From positions 15,560-23,714 of the forward strand of contig DPKX01000184.1 of NCBI GenBank assembly GCA_003542295.1: a stretch of 8,155 nt of DNA, read 5' to 3'. The number at the start of each line of letters is the position of its first letter. Within the stretch, counting starts at the first letter, position 1. The DNA comes from Candidatus Atribacter hydrocarboniphilus (lineage in GTDB: Bacteria > Atribacterota > Atribacteria > Atribacterales > Atribacteraceae). The translations under genes and the position numbers were made by a program. The notes beneath the pieces are model-generated. The model had not been told where the DNA came from, did not search any database, and was given only the letters and a program-made list of their open reading frames with translations. Shown piece by piece: positions 1 to 7,073 of this stretch.

Positions 1-462
1 GTTGCAGAATTTGCTAAAGATTATAAAGTATTCCTTGCTCTTGAACCTGTAAACCGATTTGAATCTCACTTTCTTAATACTGCAGAGGAAGCAAAGGCTT
101 TAATAAGCGAAATTGGTCATCCTCATTTAAAAATTCACTTGGATACTTTTCAAATGAATATAGAGGAGAATCATTTGTATGATGCCATCAAAACTGCTGG
201 CGATTTACTTTACCATTTCCATTGTTGCGCAAGCAATAGAGGAATTCCTGGTAATGGCCATGTAGAATGGGATGAAGTTTATAAAGGCTTAAAAGAAGTT
301 GGTTACCAAAGATGGTTAGTTGTTGAGTCATTTACACCAGATATCATGAAGGAAGAGTTCGGGCGACAGGTAGCAATTTGGAGAGAAATTGCCAAACCAG
401 AAGATATTGCTAAAAAAGGTTTAGAGTTCTTGAAAAGCGTAGAGAAGAAAATTTTTGTATAG
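1..462 (+). CDS. D-tagatose/D-allulose 3-epimerase family sugar epimerase (3' part)
   Basis: The 5' end lies outside the window; the frame is open from base 1 and gives the last 153 residues, about half of a protein that is usually near 290. The family is cytoplasmic TIM-barrel, metal-dependent enzymes that epimerise free ketoses at C3 (tagatose/sorbose, fructose/allulose). The visible part keeps the family's signature residues: Glu15 in LEPVNRFE, Asp48 in HLDTFQMNIEE, His74 in YHFHCCASNRG followed by Arg80, and Glu109 in VVESF. These correspond to the four metal ligands/catalytic residues known from Pseudomonas cichorii D-tagatose 3-epimerase. The C-terminal stretch (AIWREIA, then a Leu/Lys-rich helix) also follows that enzyme. 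It lies 84 bp upstream of a sugar-binding protein gene on the same strand, so it probably handles the sugar imported by that transporter. The family call is firm; the exact substrate is not readable, and related sugar-phosphate isomerases/epimerases remain possible. Confidence 0.85.
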   Translation, partial: VAEFAKDYKVFLALEPVNRFESHFLNTAEEAKALISEIGHPHLKIHLDTFQMNIEENHLYDAIKTAGDLLYHFHCCASNRGIPGNGHVEWDEVYKGLKEVGYQRWLVVESFTPDIMKEEFGRQVAIWREIAKPEDIAKKGLEFLKSVEKKIFV

Positions 463-464
463 AA

Positions 465-474
465 AAGAGGTGAT
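465..474 (+). promoter_or_regulatory. Strong Shine-Dalgarno without a normal start codon
   Basis: The bases AAGAGGTGAT, two bases after the epimerase stop codon, are nearly perfectly complementary to the 3' end of 16S rRNA. No ATG, GTG or TTG lies at the usual 5-10 base spacing; the codons there are ATA and AAA. A GTG (470-472) lies inside the motif itself. The next real gene starts at 547 with its own ribosome site. This may be chance, a ribosome standby site, or the remnant of a small gene. Confidence 0.4.
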
Positions 475-515
475 AATAAAAAAAGCAAAATCTTTTAAAT
501 TAACCAGAACATTTG

Positions 516-531
516 TTACTAATATTAGTAA
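516..531. promoter_or_regulatory. 16-bp perfect palindrome, candidate operator or mRNA hairpin
   Basis: TTACTAATATTAGTAA is exactly its own reverse complement. It ends three bases before the ribosome site (GGAGGA, 535-540) of the sugar-binding protein gene. Such symmetry fits binding by a dimeric repressor, and sugar-transport operons are commonly controlled this way. With no loop, it would make a poor RNA hairpin. No regulator gene is visible in the window, so the protein that might bind it is unknown. Confidence 0.45.
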
Positions 532-546
532 AATGGAGGAAGCATA

Positions 547-1515
547 ATGAGGAAGAATTTATTTGTTGTAACTATTATTTTATTGATGGTTTTTGTTATG
601 AGTTTAGGTTTGGCACAGGCAAAAGAATATAAGTATGTGATAGTGCCAAAAATTGTTCACCCTTGGTTTGATAAAGTTAACCAAGGAGCACAGGAAATGG
701 CTGAGTTTCTTGAAAAAATAACTGGAGATACCTTTGTTATCGATTATAGGGCTCCAGCAACCGCAAGTGTCGTAGAACAAAACCGAATACTCGAACAAGC
801 AGCAGCGACTGAACCAGCAGGTATTACTTTGGACCTTCTTGATGCTGAAGGGAATAGGCCGGTCTTAGAGGCAATTCTCGCTCGTGGCATTCCCATTGTA
901 GTATTTGATTCCTATGCTCCAGAAGGCATGGGTCTTACCACGGTTAATAATGATTTTGTTGCCCAACAGATTGGAGCATGTGAGCGATTGGTGGAATTGA
1001 TGAAGGCAAAGGAAAAGAAGGATGTTTATAAAGTCGCTCTCATTGAAGGAGTTCCTACTGCACCCAATCATAAGAAACGTTTTGAAACTTCAAAAGAGTT
1101 TTTCTCCAAGCTACCAGAGGTAGAAATTGTAGCTGAAGGTGTTGATAACGATAGCATTGAACAAGCTCAGAAGCAAGCAGCTTCAATCATTGCTGCCCAC
1201 CCTGATCTTGATGGTATGATAGCTCATAACGCTGCCGGACCAATAGGAGTCGGTCTTGCAATTAAAGAGGCTGGAAAAGTTGGAGAAATCATTCATGTCG
1301 GCTTGGATGATTTAGATCAACTGATAGTTTTGATAAAAGAAGGCGTTGTGGAGTCTTCATATAGTACCAAACCCAAAATGCAAGGTGCTTATGCGGTTCT
1401 TTGTTTGTGGTTACAGAATCAAGGAATTGATACGCCAATGTTAGTTGATACTGGTTTTGTTGTAATAACTAAAGACATGATTCCAGATGATGTAAAGGAA
1501 TATAAAGGATACTAA
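547..1515 (+). CDS. Ribose-type (CUT2) ABC transporter sugar-binding protein
   Basis: Periplasmic solute receptor that delivers a monosaccharide to the membrane transporter encoded just downstream. The 322-residue length is normal for the RbsB-like family (periplasmic binding protein type 1 fold). Residues 1-25 form a signal peptide: basic MRKN, a hydrophobic core and AQA before Lys26. There is no lipobox cysteine, so the protein should be free in the periplasm. Domain 1 opens with VPKIVHPWFDKVNQGAQEMAE (about 33-53), the family's sugar-contacting strand and helix. IPIVVFDSYAP (115-125) holds the conserved Asp121, and TVNND (132-136) follows. GLDDLDQLIVLIKEG (252-266) and the STKP segment (273-276) are the hinge and domain 2 hallmarks. 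The start is supported by GGAGGA six bases upstream. The ligand cannot be read from sequence; the neighbouring epimerase suggests a ketose or a related sugar or polyol. Confidence 0.9.
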   Translation: MRKNLFVVTIILLMVFVMSLGLAQAKEYKYVIVPKIVHPWFDKVNQGAQEMAEFLEKITGDTFVIDYRAPATASVVEQNRILEQAAATEPAGITLDLLDAEGNRPVLEAILARGIPIVVFDSYAPEGMGLTTVNNDFVAQQIGACERLVELMKAKEKKDVYKVALIEGVPTAPNHKKRFETSKEFFSKLPEVEIVAEGVDNDSIEQAQKQAASIIAAHPDLDGMIAHNAAGPIGVGLAIKEAGKVGEIIHVGLDDLDQLIVLIKEGVVESSYSTKPKMQGAYAVLCLWLQNQGIDTPMLVDTGFVVITKDMIPDDVKEYKGY

Positions 1516-1530
1516 AAAGAACTAATTATT

Positions 1531-1564
1531 GTACCACCCATAAAAAGTTGCTCTTTTTAGGTAC
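1531..1564 (+). promoter_or_regulatory. Alternative hairpin competing with the terminator
   Basis: GTACC (1531-1535) can pair with GGTAC (1560-1564), and AAAAAG (1542-1547) with CTTTTT (1553-1558), closing a five-base loop. The 6-by-1 internal loop makes it weaker than the terminator stem. It uses the same bases as the terminator's 5' arm, so the two folds exclude each other. It would form first during transcription. This gives the layout of an antiterminator, but no ligand or protein site is recognised, and the weak stem may be incidental. Confidence 0.35.
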
Positions 1565-1584
1565 AATTTTTTATGGGTGGTTTT
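1533..1584 (+). terminator. Rho-independent terminator or attenuator after the binding-protein gene
   Basis: A perfect 14-bp inverted repeat pairs 1533-1546 (ACCACCCATAAAAA) with 1568-1581 (TTTTTATGGGTGGT) across a 21-base loop. A run of four T follows (1581-1584), interrupted by AA. It begins 17 bases after the binding-protein stop codon and ends 30 bases before the ATPase start. The short T tail suggests partial read-through. An intercistronic hairpin at this point commonly raises binding-protein output relative to the ATPase and permease, by partial termination or by protecting the 3' end of the mRNA. Confidence 0.7.
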
Positions 1585-1614
1585 AATAAAAATGGATGAG
1601 GACAGGAAGAAAAA

Positions 1615-3138
1615 ATGGATTATATTTTAGAAGCAACCAGTGTTACCAAAATTTTTCCAGGGGTAGTAGCTCTCAATGAAGTCGATTTTGCCTGTAAAAA
1701 AGGAACAGTCCATTGCATTGTAGGAGAAAATGGAGCTGGTAAAAGTACTTTTGTAAAAGTTTTAACTGGTATTTATCATCCTGAAAAAGGAAATGTAAAA
1801 ATTGAAGATAAAAGTATCTTTGAGAACCCCGAAATTATTAATAAGGTTGCTTACGTTCCTCAAGAATTACAGTTATTTGAGTATATGACGGTAGGAGAAA
1901 ATTTATTATTACCTTTTAAAAGGAAAGGGTTAAATCGATTTTATTCGAGTAAAAGTAAAATATTTAAAATGGCAGCCCCTCTCTTAGAAAAATTCCACGT
2001 CGCCGAAAAAGCTGAAACCAGTGTAAATGATATTTCTCCTTCGAGTAAACAATTATTGCAAATAGCTCGTGCCCTTATCATCGAAGACTGTGAAATTATA
2101 ATCCTTGATGAGCCAACAACCAGTTTGACCATTGAAGATACCAAGCGTCTATTTCAAGTAGTAAACCAACTCAAGAAAGAGGGGAAAGCAATAATATATA
2201 TATCTCATAAGCTTGAAGAAGTTTTTGCCATAGGTGACGAAATAACCGTTCTCAGAGATGGGAAAAAAGTTGGTTATTCAAAGGCTTCAGATGTGGATCG
2301 AAATTGGATAATAAAAATGATGTCAGGGAGAGAAATTGATGAGAGAATTGTCTTCCGTCCTACTGAGAATAAAGGAGAACTTGTATTAGAAGTAAAAAAT
2401 CTAACCGGTAAAGGGTTTTTAAATATTAATTTTGAACTACATCGAGGAGAAATCCTGGGATTTTACGGTTTAGTTGGGGCAGGGCGTTCTGAAATTATGC
2501 AGTCTATTTTGGGGTATAGATATGTGGCAGAAGGAGAGGTACGAGTTGATGGAAAACCGTTAAAACTCGGAAGCCCTCATTTTGCCATCCAAGGTGGTGT
2601 ATTTTACCTTCCTGAAGAACGAAAGCAACAAGGGATATTTCCATATTTAAGTGTTCGCCATAATGTTGGAGTTGCTCTCGGGGAAAAAGTACTAAATGGT
2701 ATTGTGGTATCAGCAAAGAAAGAAAAATCAATGACCGAAGAATTGGTAAAAGTATATTCGGTAAAAACACCTTCAATAGAAACTCCAATAAGATTTCTAA
2801 GTGGAGGAAATCAACAAAAAGTTATTGTTGGACGTGCAATGTTTTGTTCACCAACCCCAAAAGTAATCATTTTTGATGAACCAACCAAGGGAATTGATGT
2901 CATGACGAAAACCGAAATATATAAAATTATGAAAAACCTTGCTGAAAAGGAAAAGATTGGAATTATTTTAGTATCTTCAGAACTTGAAGAATTAATGAGA
3001 TGTTGTAATCGACTTATTACTGTTTATCGAGGAAAAATAACTGGTGAATTCGACCCAAGTAAAGTTAAAACCTCAGAAATTATTTCATCAGCAATCAATG
3101 TTATTGATAGAGATAGAGAGCAAGTTACTGCTAAATAA
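1615..3138 (+). CDS. Ribose-type (CUT2) sugar ABC transporter ATPase, two fused nucleotide-binding domains
   Basis: Cytoplasmic motor of the sugar importer, 507 residues, the usual size for RbsA/MglA-like proteins. Domain 1 (about 5-240): Walker A GENGAGKST (37-45), Q-loop Gln83, Walker B IIILDEP (161-167), switch His198. Its signature loop reads DISPSSKQ (139-146) instead of an LSGGQ-like sequence. Domain 2 (about 255-500): degenerate Walker A YGLVGAGRSE (284-293) with Arg in place of the catalytic Lys, intact signature LSGGNQQK (395-402), Walker B VIIFDEP (417-423), and Ser-Ser-Glu at the His switch. The degenerate second Walker A is normal in this family. Pairing across domains leaves one site fully canonical. 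AGGAAG five bases before the ATG supports the start. It follows the binding-protein gene after a terminator-like hairpin and is 12 bp from the permease, so they are surely co-transcribed. The substrate is set by partner subunits. Confidence 0.92.
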   Translation: MDYILEATSVTKIFPGVVALNEVDFACKKGTVHCIVGENGAGKSTFVKVLTGIYHPEKGNVKIEDKSIFENPEIINKVAYVPQELQLFEYMTVGENLLLPFKRKGLNRFYSSKSKIFKMAAPLLEKFHVAEKAETSVNDISPSSKQLLQIARALIIEDCEIIILDEPTTSLTIEDTKRLFQVVNQLKKEGKAIIYISHKLEEVFAIGDEITVLRDGKKVGYSKASDVDRNWIIKMMSGREIDERIVFRPTENKGELVLEVKNLTGKGFLNINFELHRGEILGFYGLVGAGRSEIMQSILGYRYVAEGEVRVDGKPLKLGSPHFAIQGGVFYLPEERKQQGIFPYLSVRHNVGVALGEKVLNGIVVSAKKEKSMTEELVKVYSVKTPSIETPIRFLSGGNQQKVIVGRAMFCSPTPKVIIFDEPTKGIDVMTKTEIYKIMKNLAEKEKIGIILVSSELEELMRCCNRLITVYRGKITGEFDPSKVKTSEIISSAINVIDRDREQVTAK

Positions 3139-3159
3139 GAAGGTTTTGGAGTGTTTGAA

Positions 3160-4152
3160 ATGGCACAGAGAGAAAATGTTTCGAAGTTAAGAAAAACGAT
3201 GGAGATAGTTAGAAAAACACGTTCAATTGGTGTTATTTTTGCGCTTATTGTTCTTGTTATTCTTGCTTCACTTTTGTCGCCTTATTTTTTAAGTGGCTAT
3301 AATTTACAGGCTTTAACAAGGTCTCTAGCATTTGTCGGAATGATAGCCTTGGGTCAAGCATGTTTATTGCTTATCGGAGAATTAGATTTGTCAGTTGGTG
3401 CTATAGCAGGTTTTTGCGGGGTTATTGGTGGAGTACTCATCATTAACTTAGGAATTCATCATTGGATTGCCTTTGGTTTATGTCTCTTATTGGGAGCAGG
3501 ATGTGGATTTCTTAATGGTGCTTTGGTGGCAAAATTGAATTTGAATTCTTTGGTCGTTACAGTAGGAATGACCGGTGTTTATTCCGGTCTTAACCTGGTT
3601 ATTTCTAAAGGAAGAGCGATAACCGGTATTCCGAAAGCTCTTTATTTTTTAGGCCAAGGTGATTTTTTAGGGATTCCAGCACCTTTTATCATTATGATTG
3701 GTGTTGCCGGGGTAGTATTTTTTGTTACACAAAACACCATTTTTGGTCGTTATATGTATTCCGTGGGAAACAACCGTGAAGCATCTAAAATACTTGGGAT
3801 CAGGGTAGAACGAGTCAAGATTATAACTTTCATGATGGCTGGATTGTTAGCTGCCTTAGCTGGTATGATTATGGTCGCACGTCTTGGCTCCTCTCAACCT
3901 GCAATTGGGCAAGAGTGGGTATTGCCATCAATTGCTTCTTCGGTTATTGGAGGGGTTTCACCGGCGGGAGGTATAGGGAATCCTGTTGGTGCTGTATTGG
4001 GTGCCGTGATAACCGGAGTTATTGAAAATATAATTGTAATTTTTGGTATTTCTCCCTATTGGCAAACTGCAGTAAGCGGAGTGGTGGTCGTTGCAGCCGT
4101 ATCTCTTGATTCAATTCAAAGAATTTTTTATGAAAGAAAAGTAAAATTATAA
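3160..4152 (+). CDS. Ribose-type (CUT2) sugar ABC transporter permease
   Basis: Inner-membrane channel subunit, probably acting as a homodimer with the ATPase above. It has 330 residues from the chosen ATG, normal for RbsC-like proteins. Around nine hydrophobic spans can be seen, the first at about 23-44 and the last near 300-317. Family hallmarks are GELDLSVGA (73-81), equivalent to the GGIDLSVG of RbsC; the cytoplasmic coupling loop GRYMYSVGNNREASKILGI (about 196-214); and the Gly-rich GGVSPAGGIGNPVGAVLGA (about 264-282). Two starts are possible. ATG at 3160 has GGAG (3148-3151) eight bases upstream; GTG at 3151 has AGAAGG (3138-3143) seven bases upstream and would add three residues. I prefer the ATG. 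It lies directly downstream of the ATPase gene and is the last gene of the block. No terminator is visible before the convergent nrdG. Confidence 0.92.
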   Translation: MAQRENVSKLRKTMEIVRKTRSIGVIFALIVLVILASLLSPYFLSGYNLQALTRSLAFVGMIALGQACLLLIGELDLSVGAIAGFCGVIGGVLIINLGIHHWIAFGLCLLLGAGCGFLNGALVAKLNLNSLVVTVGMTGVYSGLNLVISKGRAITGIPKALYFLGQGDFLGIPAPFIIMIGVAGVVFFVTQNTIFGRYMYSVGNNREASKILGIRVERVKIITFMMAGLLAALAGMIMVARLGSSQPAIGQEWVLPSIASSVIGGVSPAGGIGNPVGAVLGAVITGVIENIIVIFGISPYWQTAVSGVVVVAAVSLDSIQRIFYERKVKL

Positions 4153-4178
4153 ACCTAATTTTATTGGTAGAAATGTTT

Positions 4179-4883
4179 TCAAGAATAAGGCCGAATGACA
4201 ATCAGGTCTTTCTGGATATGGTTATTAATGAGGTCTCGCCACTGGTTGAGAAGTGAGGGTACATATGGAGGAATAGTGCGAGCTTCTTCGCTTAGGGTTT
4301 TTTGGGGTTGGAAGTTTTGCCAATACCAATGATTGGCGGAGGAGCACTTTTCAGCCATTTCAAAAAGGGTTTTTTCATCGTGAAAAGGTGGATAAATGGT
4401 GGTGCGGATTTCGGCTTGATTTGGGTTATTAAGTGCTCGATCTAAAACCGACTGGCAGTTTTTATGCCATTTTTCTCCTAATACCTTTTTATATAGGAAA
4501 AAAGGAAGCTTATAGTCGATTCCCCACAGGTCAGCTAAACCGGCTTGAGAAATTTGCTGGAATGGTTGAAAAAGGCTTCCATTGGTATCGATTTTAATTA
4601 AATATCCCATTAGCTTTACTTTTTCCAAAAAGTGAAAAAGATCGGGGGTGTGGATTAACGGTTCACCCCCGGTGATACATACCGCATCAATCATCCCTTT
4701 TCTTCTCTGTAGAAATTCAAGAACAACATTTTCATGAATCTGAGGAAGGGATTCTTTTAAAATTACTAATTCTGGATTGTGGCAATAGGGACATCGAAAA
4801 TTACACCCACCGGTAAATAAGACGGTAGAGATCTTCCCCGGATATTCAATAAAACTAACCCTCAGCCAACCACGAAAAATCAT
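4179..4883 (-). CDS. nrdG: Anaerobic ribonucleotide reductase activating protein (radical SAM)
   Basis: Cytoplasmic radical-SAM activase that cleaves S-adenosylmethionine to place the glycyl radical on NrdD. The N-terminal stretch LRVSFIEYPGKISTVLFTGG leads into CNFRCPYCHNPE (27-38), where Cys27, Cys31 and Cys34 form the CxxxCxxC motif that holds the 4Fe-4S cluster. The SAM-binding motif TGGEP (71-75) and the strand IDTNG (98-102) follow. At 234 residues it resembles the longer bacterial form often called NrdG2, rather than the roughly 155-residue Escherichia coli enzyme. The ATG is preceded by GGAG five bases upstream on the minus strand. It lies 57 bp downstream of nrdD in the same direction, which supports the pairing and separates it from other radical-SAM activases with similar motifs. 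No clear promoter or NrdR box lies in that gap, so it is probably co-transcribed. Confidence 0.9.
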   Translation of the reverse strand: MIFRGWLRVSFIEYPGKISTVLFTGGCNFRCPYCHNPELVILKESLPQIHENVVLEFLQRRKGMIDAVCITGGEPLIHTPDLFHFLEKVKLMGYLIKIDTNGSLFQPFQQISQAGLADLWGIDYKLPFFLYKKVLGEKWHKNCQSVLDRALNNPNQAEIRTTIYPPFHDEKTLFEMAEKCSSANHWYWQNFQPQKTLSEEARTIPPYVPSLLNQWRDLINNHIQKDLIVIRPYS

Positions 4884-4940
4884 ATATTCTCCGAATTCAT
4901 TTATTCAGGATCAATCATTGCACTCTAAACCCGAGTACTT

Positions 4941-7043
4941 TCAGATAGTATTTGTAACAGTATATTCTTTGCGTTCTTTAAATTCTTCCTGTTTTCCATG
5001 GTTCCAACGTTGGACCGGACGATAATAACCTACCACCCGAGAGTACACTTCGGTATCGGTTCCACATTCCGGACATTGGAAGGTACGACCAGAAATATAT
5101 CCATGATTTGGACAGACCGAAAAGGTAGGTGTAACGGTAATATATGGAACGGTATATTTCTCACAAGATCGCTTTATAAAGAGCTTAACCGTCTCGGGCT
5201 CGGGCGTTTCGGGCATAAAAGCGTGAAATACCGTACCACCGGTATATAAAGCTTGTAAGTCTTTTTGATGGTCTAAGGCTTCAAAAGGATCATCGGTATA
5301 GTTTACTGGTAAATTGGTACTGTTGGTATAATAGGGTTCGTTTTCTCCCGAGGTATAAATATCGGGAAAATGCTTTTTGTCATGCTTTGCCAGGCGGTAA
5401 CTGGTACCTTCGGCTGGGGTAGCTTCCAGATTGTAGAGATTTCCAGTTTCTTCCTGGAAGTCAGCCAAACATTCTCGCATAAAACTCAGAACTTTTAAAG
5501 CAAAAGCTTTTCCTTCTGGATCGGCTATATTTTTCCCAATAAAATTAATACAGGCTTCATTCATTCCTACCAACCCAATAGTTGAAAAATGATTTTTAAA
5601 AGTCCCCAGGTATCTTTTTGTATAAGGGAGAAGACCGTTTTTCATATTCCGTTCAACCACTTTTCTTTTTATTTCCAGAGCAGTTTTTGCAATACTCATT
5701 TTCGCTTTTAATTGGGTAAAAAAATCTTCCTCGGATTTACTCAAATAGCCGATTCTTGGTAGATTAATGGTTACAACGCCAATCGAACCGGTTTTGTCAG
5801 CTGACCCGAACAAACCTCCCCCTCGATTACGCAGGACCCTTAAATCAAGCTGAAGACGACAACACATAGATCGAACATCACCGGGCTTCAGGGAACTGGA
5901 GATAAAATTCTGAAAATATGGGACACCATATTTGGCAGTCATTTGCCAAAGCAGCATGGCATTTTCTGAATCCCAGGGGAAATCAGCAGTAATATTGTAA
6001 GTCGGGATGGGGAAAGAGAACACTCTTCCCTCAAAGTCACCTTCCAACATCACTTCGATAAAAGCACGATTGATCATATCCATTTCTTGTTGGTAATCAC
6101 CATAACAACCTAAATCAGGTGGCTCTTTGCCACCAATAATTACCGGCCTTTCTTTCATATCTTCTGGAACAATCCAGTCAAAAGAGAAATTGATGAAGGG
6201 CGCTTGACTCCCCCAACGAGAGGGAACATTCATGGCAAATACCATTTGCTGAATGAGTTGTTTGGTCATTCGATAGTCGAGATGGTCAAAACGAATAAAG
6301 GGAGCTAAATAGGTGTCTACGGAGTTGAAAGCCTGGGCACCGGCAAACTCCATTTGCATGGTTCCTAAAAAATTGACCATTTGTCCGGTAAGTGCTGAAA
6401 GGTGTTTTGCCGGACCAGCTGCGACCTTGTCTTTGACGCCCCCAAATCCTTCTCGAATAAGCTCTTCTATTGACCAACCTGCACAATAGGCTGTAATTCC
6501 GTAAGAGAGGTCATGGATATGAAGATCAGCGTTTATGTGGGCATCTCTTACTTCATCGGGATAAATTCGATTGAGGGTATAGTGAGCCATTACTGAACCA
6601 GCAGCGTGAAGGACCAATCCTGGGTAAGAGTATGTTGTGTTGGAATTTTCCTGGGTTCGCCAATCAGCTTTTAAAAGGTATTCTTGGACTATTTTTTCCA
6701 CATCCACCGCAGCTTGGAGAGCTTCCCGGGCTTCTTGTCTTTTACGACGATAAAGAATGTAGGCTTTTGAAACCTTTGAATAGCCGTATTGAATCAGAGT
6801 TTCTTCAACTAAATCCTGTATAGTTTCAATATCAACAGTGGTAGTTGTTCCATATTTTTCGAAAAGCTGATTGGTCACCACTTGACTCAACTCATCGGGA
6901 ATTGTTTCAGATGTTTCACCAACTGCTTGAAAAGCCTTGTATATAGCTCTCTCTATTCTTTTCCGATCAAAGGGAACGATTCGGCCATCCCTTTTTTGCA
7001 CTTTTTGAGGTGTTAATAGGTCGACTTCAAAAGATTTACTCAC
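4941..7043 (-). CDS. nrdD: Anaerobic ribonucleoside-triphosphate reductase, class III
   Basis: Glycyl-radical enzyme that reduces ribonucleoside triphosphates to dNTPs without oxygen; 700 residues. Order of domains: an ATP-cone allosteric domain (about 13-105, starting VQKRDGRIVPFDRKRI), the ten-stranded barrel with candidate active-site Cys187 (TAYCAGWS) and Cys394/Cys395 (SMCCRLQLD, Cys395 the likelier thiyl-radical residue), a zinc site Cys644-x2-His647 with Cys657-x2-Cys660, and the C-terminal radical loop SRVVGYYRP with Gly672 as the likely radical site. The VVGYYRPVQRW ending resembles the Thermotoga maritima type. Homologues of that type have been reported to use thioredoxin rather than formate as reductant; applying this here is inference. 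Translation starts at GTG, preceded by GGAGGG six bases upstream (7050-7055). It lies 61 bp after nrdR and 57 bp before nrdG in one apparent operon. Confidence 0.95.
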   Translation of the reverse strand: MSKSFEVDLLTPQKVQKRDGRIVPFDRKRIERAIYKAFQAVGETSETIPDELSQVVTNQLFEKYGTTTTVDIETIQDLVEETLIQYGYSKVSKAYILYRRKRQEAREALQAAVDVEKIVQEYLLKADWRTQENSNTTYSYPGLVLHAAGSVMAHYTLNRIYPDEVRDAHINADLHIHDLSYGITAYCAGWSIEELIREGFGGVKDKVAAGPAKHLSALTGQMVNFLGTMQMEFAGAQAFNSVDTYLAPFIRFDHLDYRMTKQLIQQMVFAMNVPSRWGSQAPFINFSFDWIVPEDMKERPVIIGGKEPPDLGCYGDYQQEMDMINRAFIEVMLEGDFEGRVFSFPIPTYNITADFPWDSENAMLLWQMTAKYGVPYFQNFISSSLKPGDVRSMCCRLQLDLRVLRNRGGGLFGSADKTGSIGVVTINLPRIGYLSKSEEDFFTQLKAKMSIAKTALEIKRKVVERNMKNGLLPYTKRYLGTFKNHFSTIGLVGMNEACINFIGKNIADPEGKAFALKVLSFMRECLADFQEETGNLYNLEATPAEGTSYRLAKHDKKHFPDIYTSGENEPYYTNSTNLPVNYTDDPFEALDHQKDLQALYTGGTVFHAFMPETPEPETVKLFIKRSCEKYTVPYITVTPTFSVCPNHGYISGRTFQCPECGTDTEVYSRVVGYYRPVQRWNHGKQEEFKERKEYTVTNTI

Positions 7044-7073
7044 AAAAATCCCTCCATTTATAACGAAAAAATT

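Noticed and set aside
1592..1630. Tiny frame starting at ATG 1592 (11 codons) overlapping the ATPase start
   Set aside because: It is too short, has no clear ribosome site, and its ATG looks like a chance repeat of AAAAATGGAT also found at 1611-1620.
2504..2788. 94-codon - strand frame inside the ATPase gene
   Set aside because: It is antisense to the second nucleotide-binding domain, which is clearly the coding strand.
4884..4940. Promoter, terminator or NrdR box between nrdD and nrdG
   Set aside because: Only a 4-bp stem around GAATTC and no box-like or promoter-like sequence were found.
4998..5249. 83-codon + strand frame inside nrdD
   Set aside because: It is antisense to the zinc-site and radical-loop region of nrdD, has no family resemblance, and is explained as a shadow of a conserved gene.
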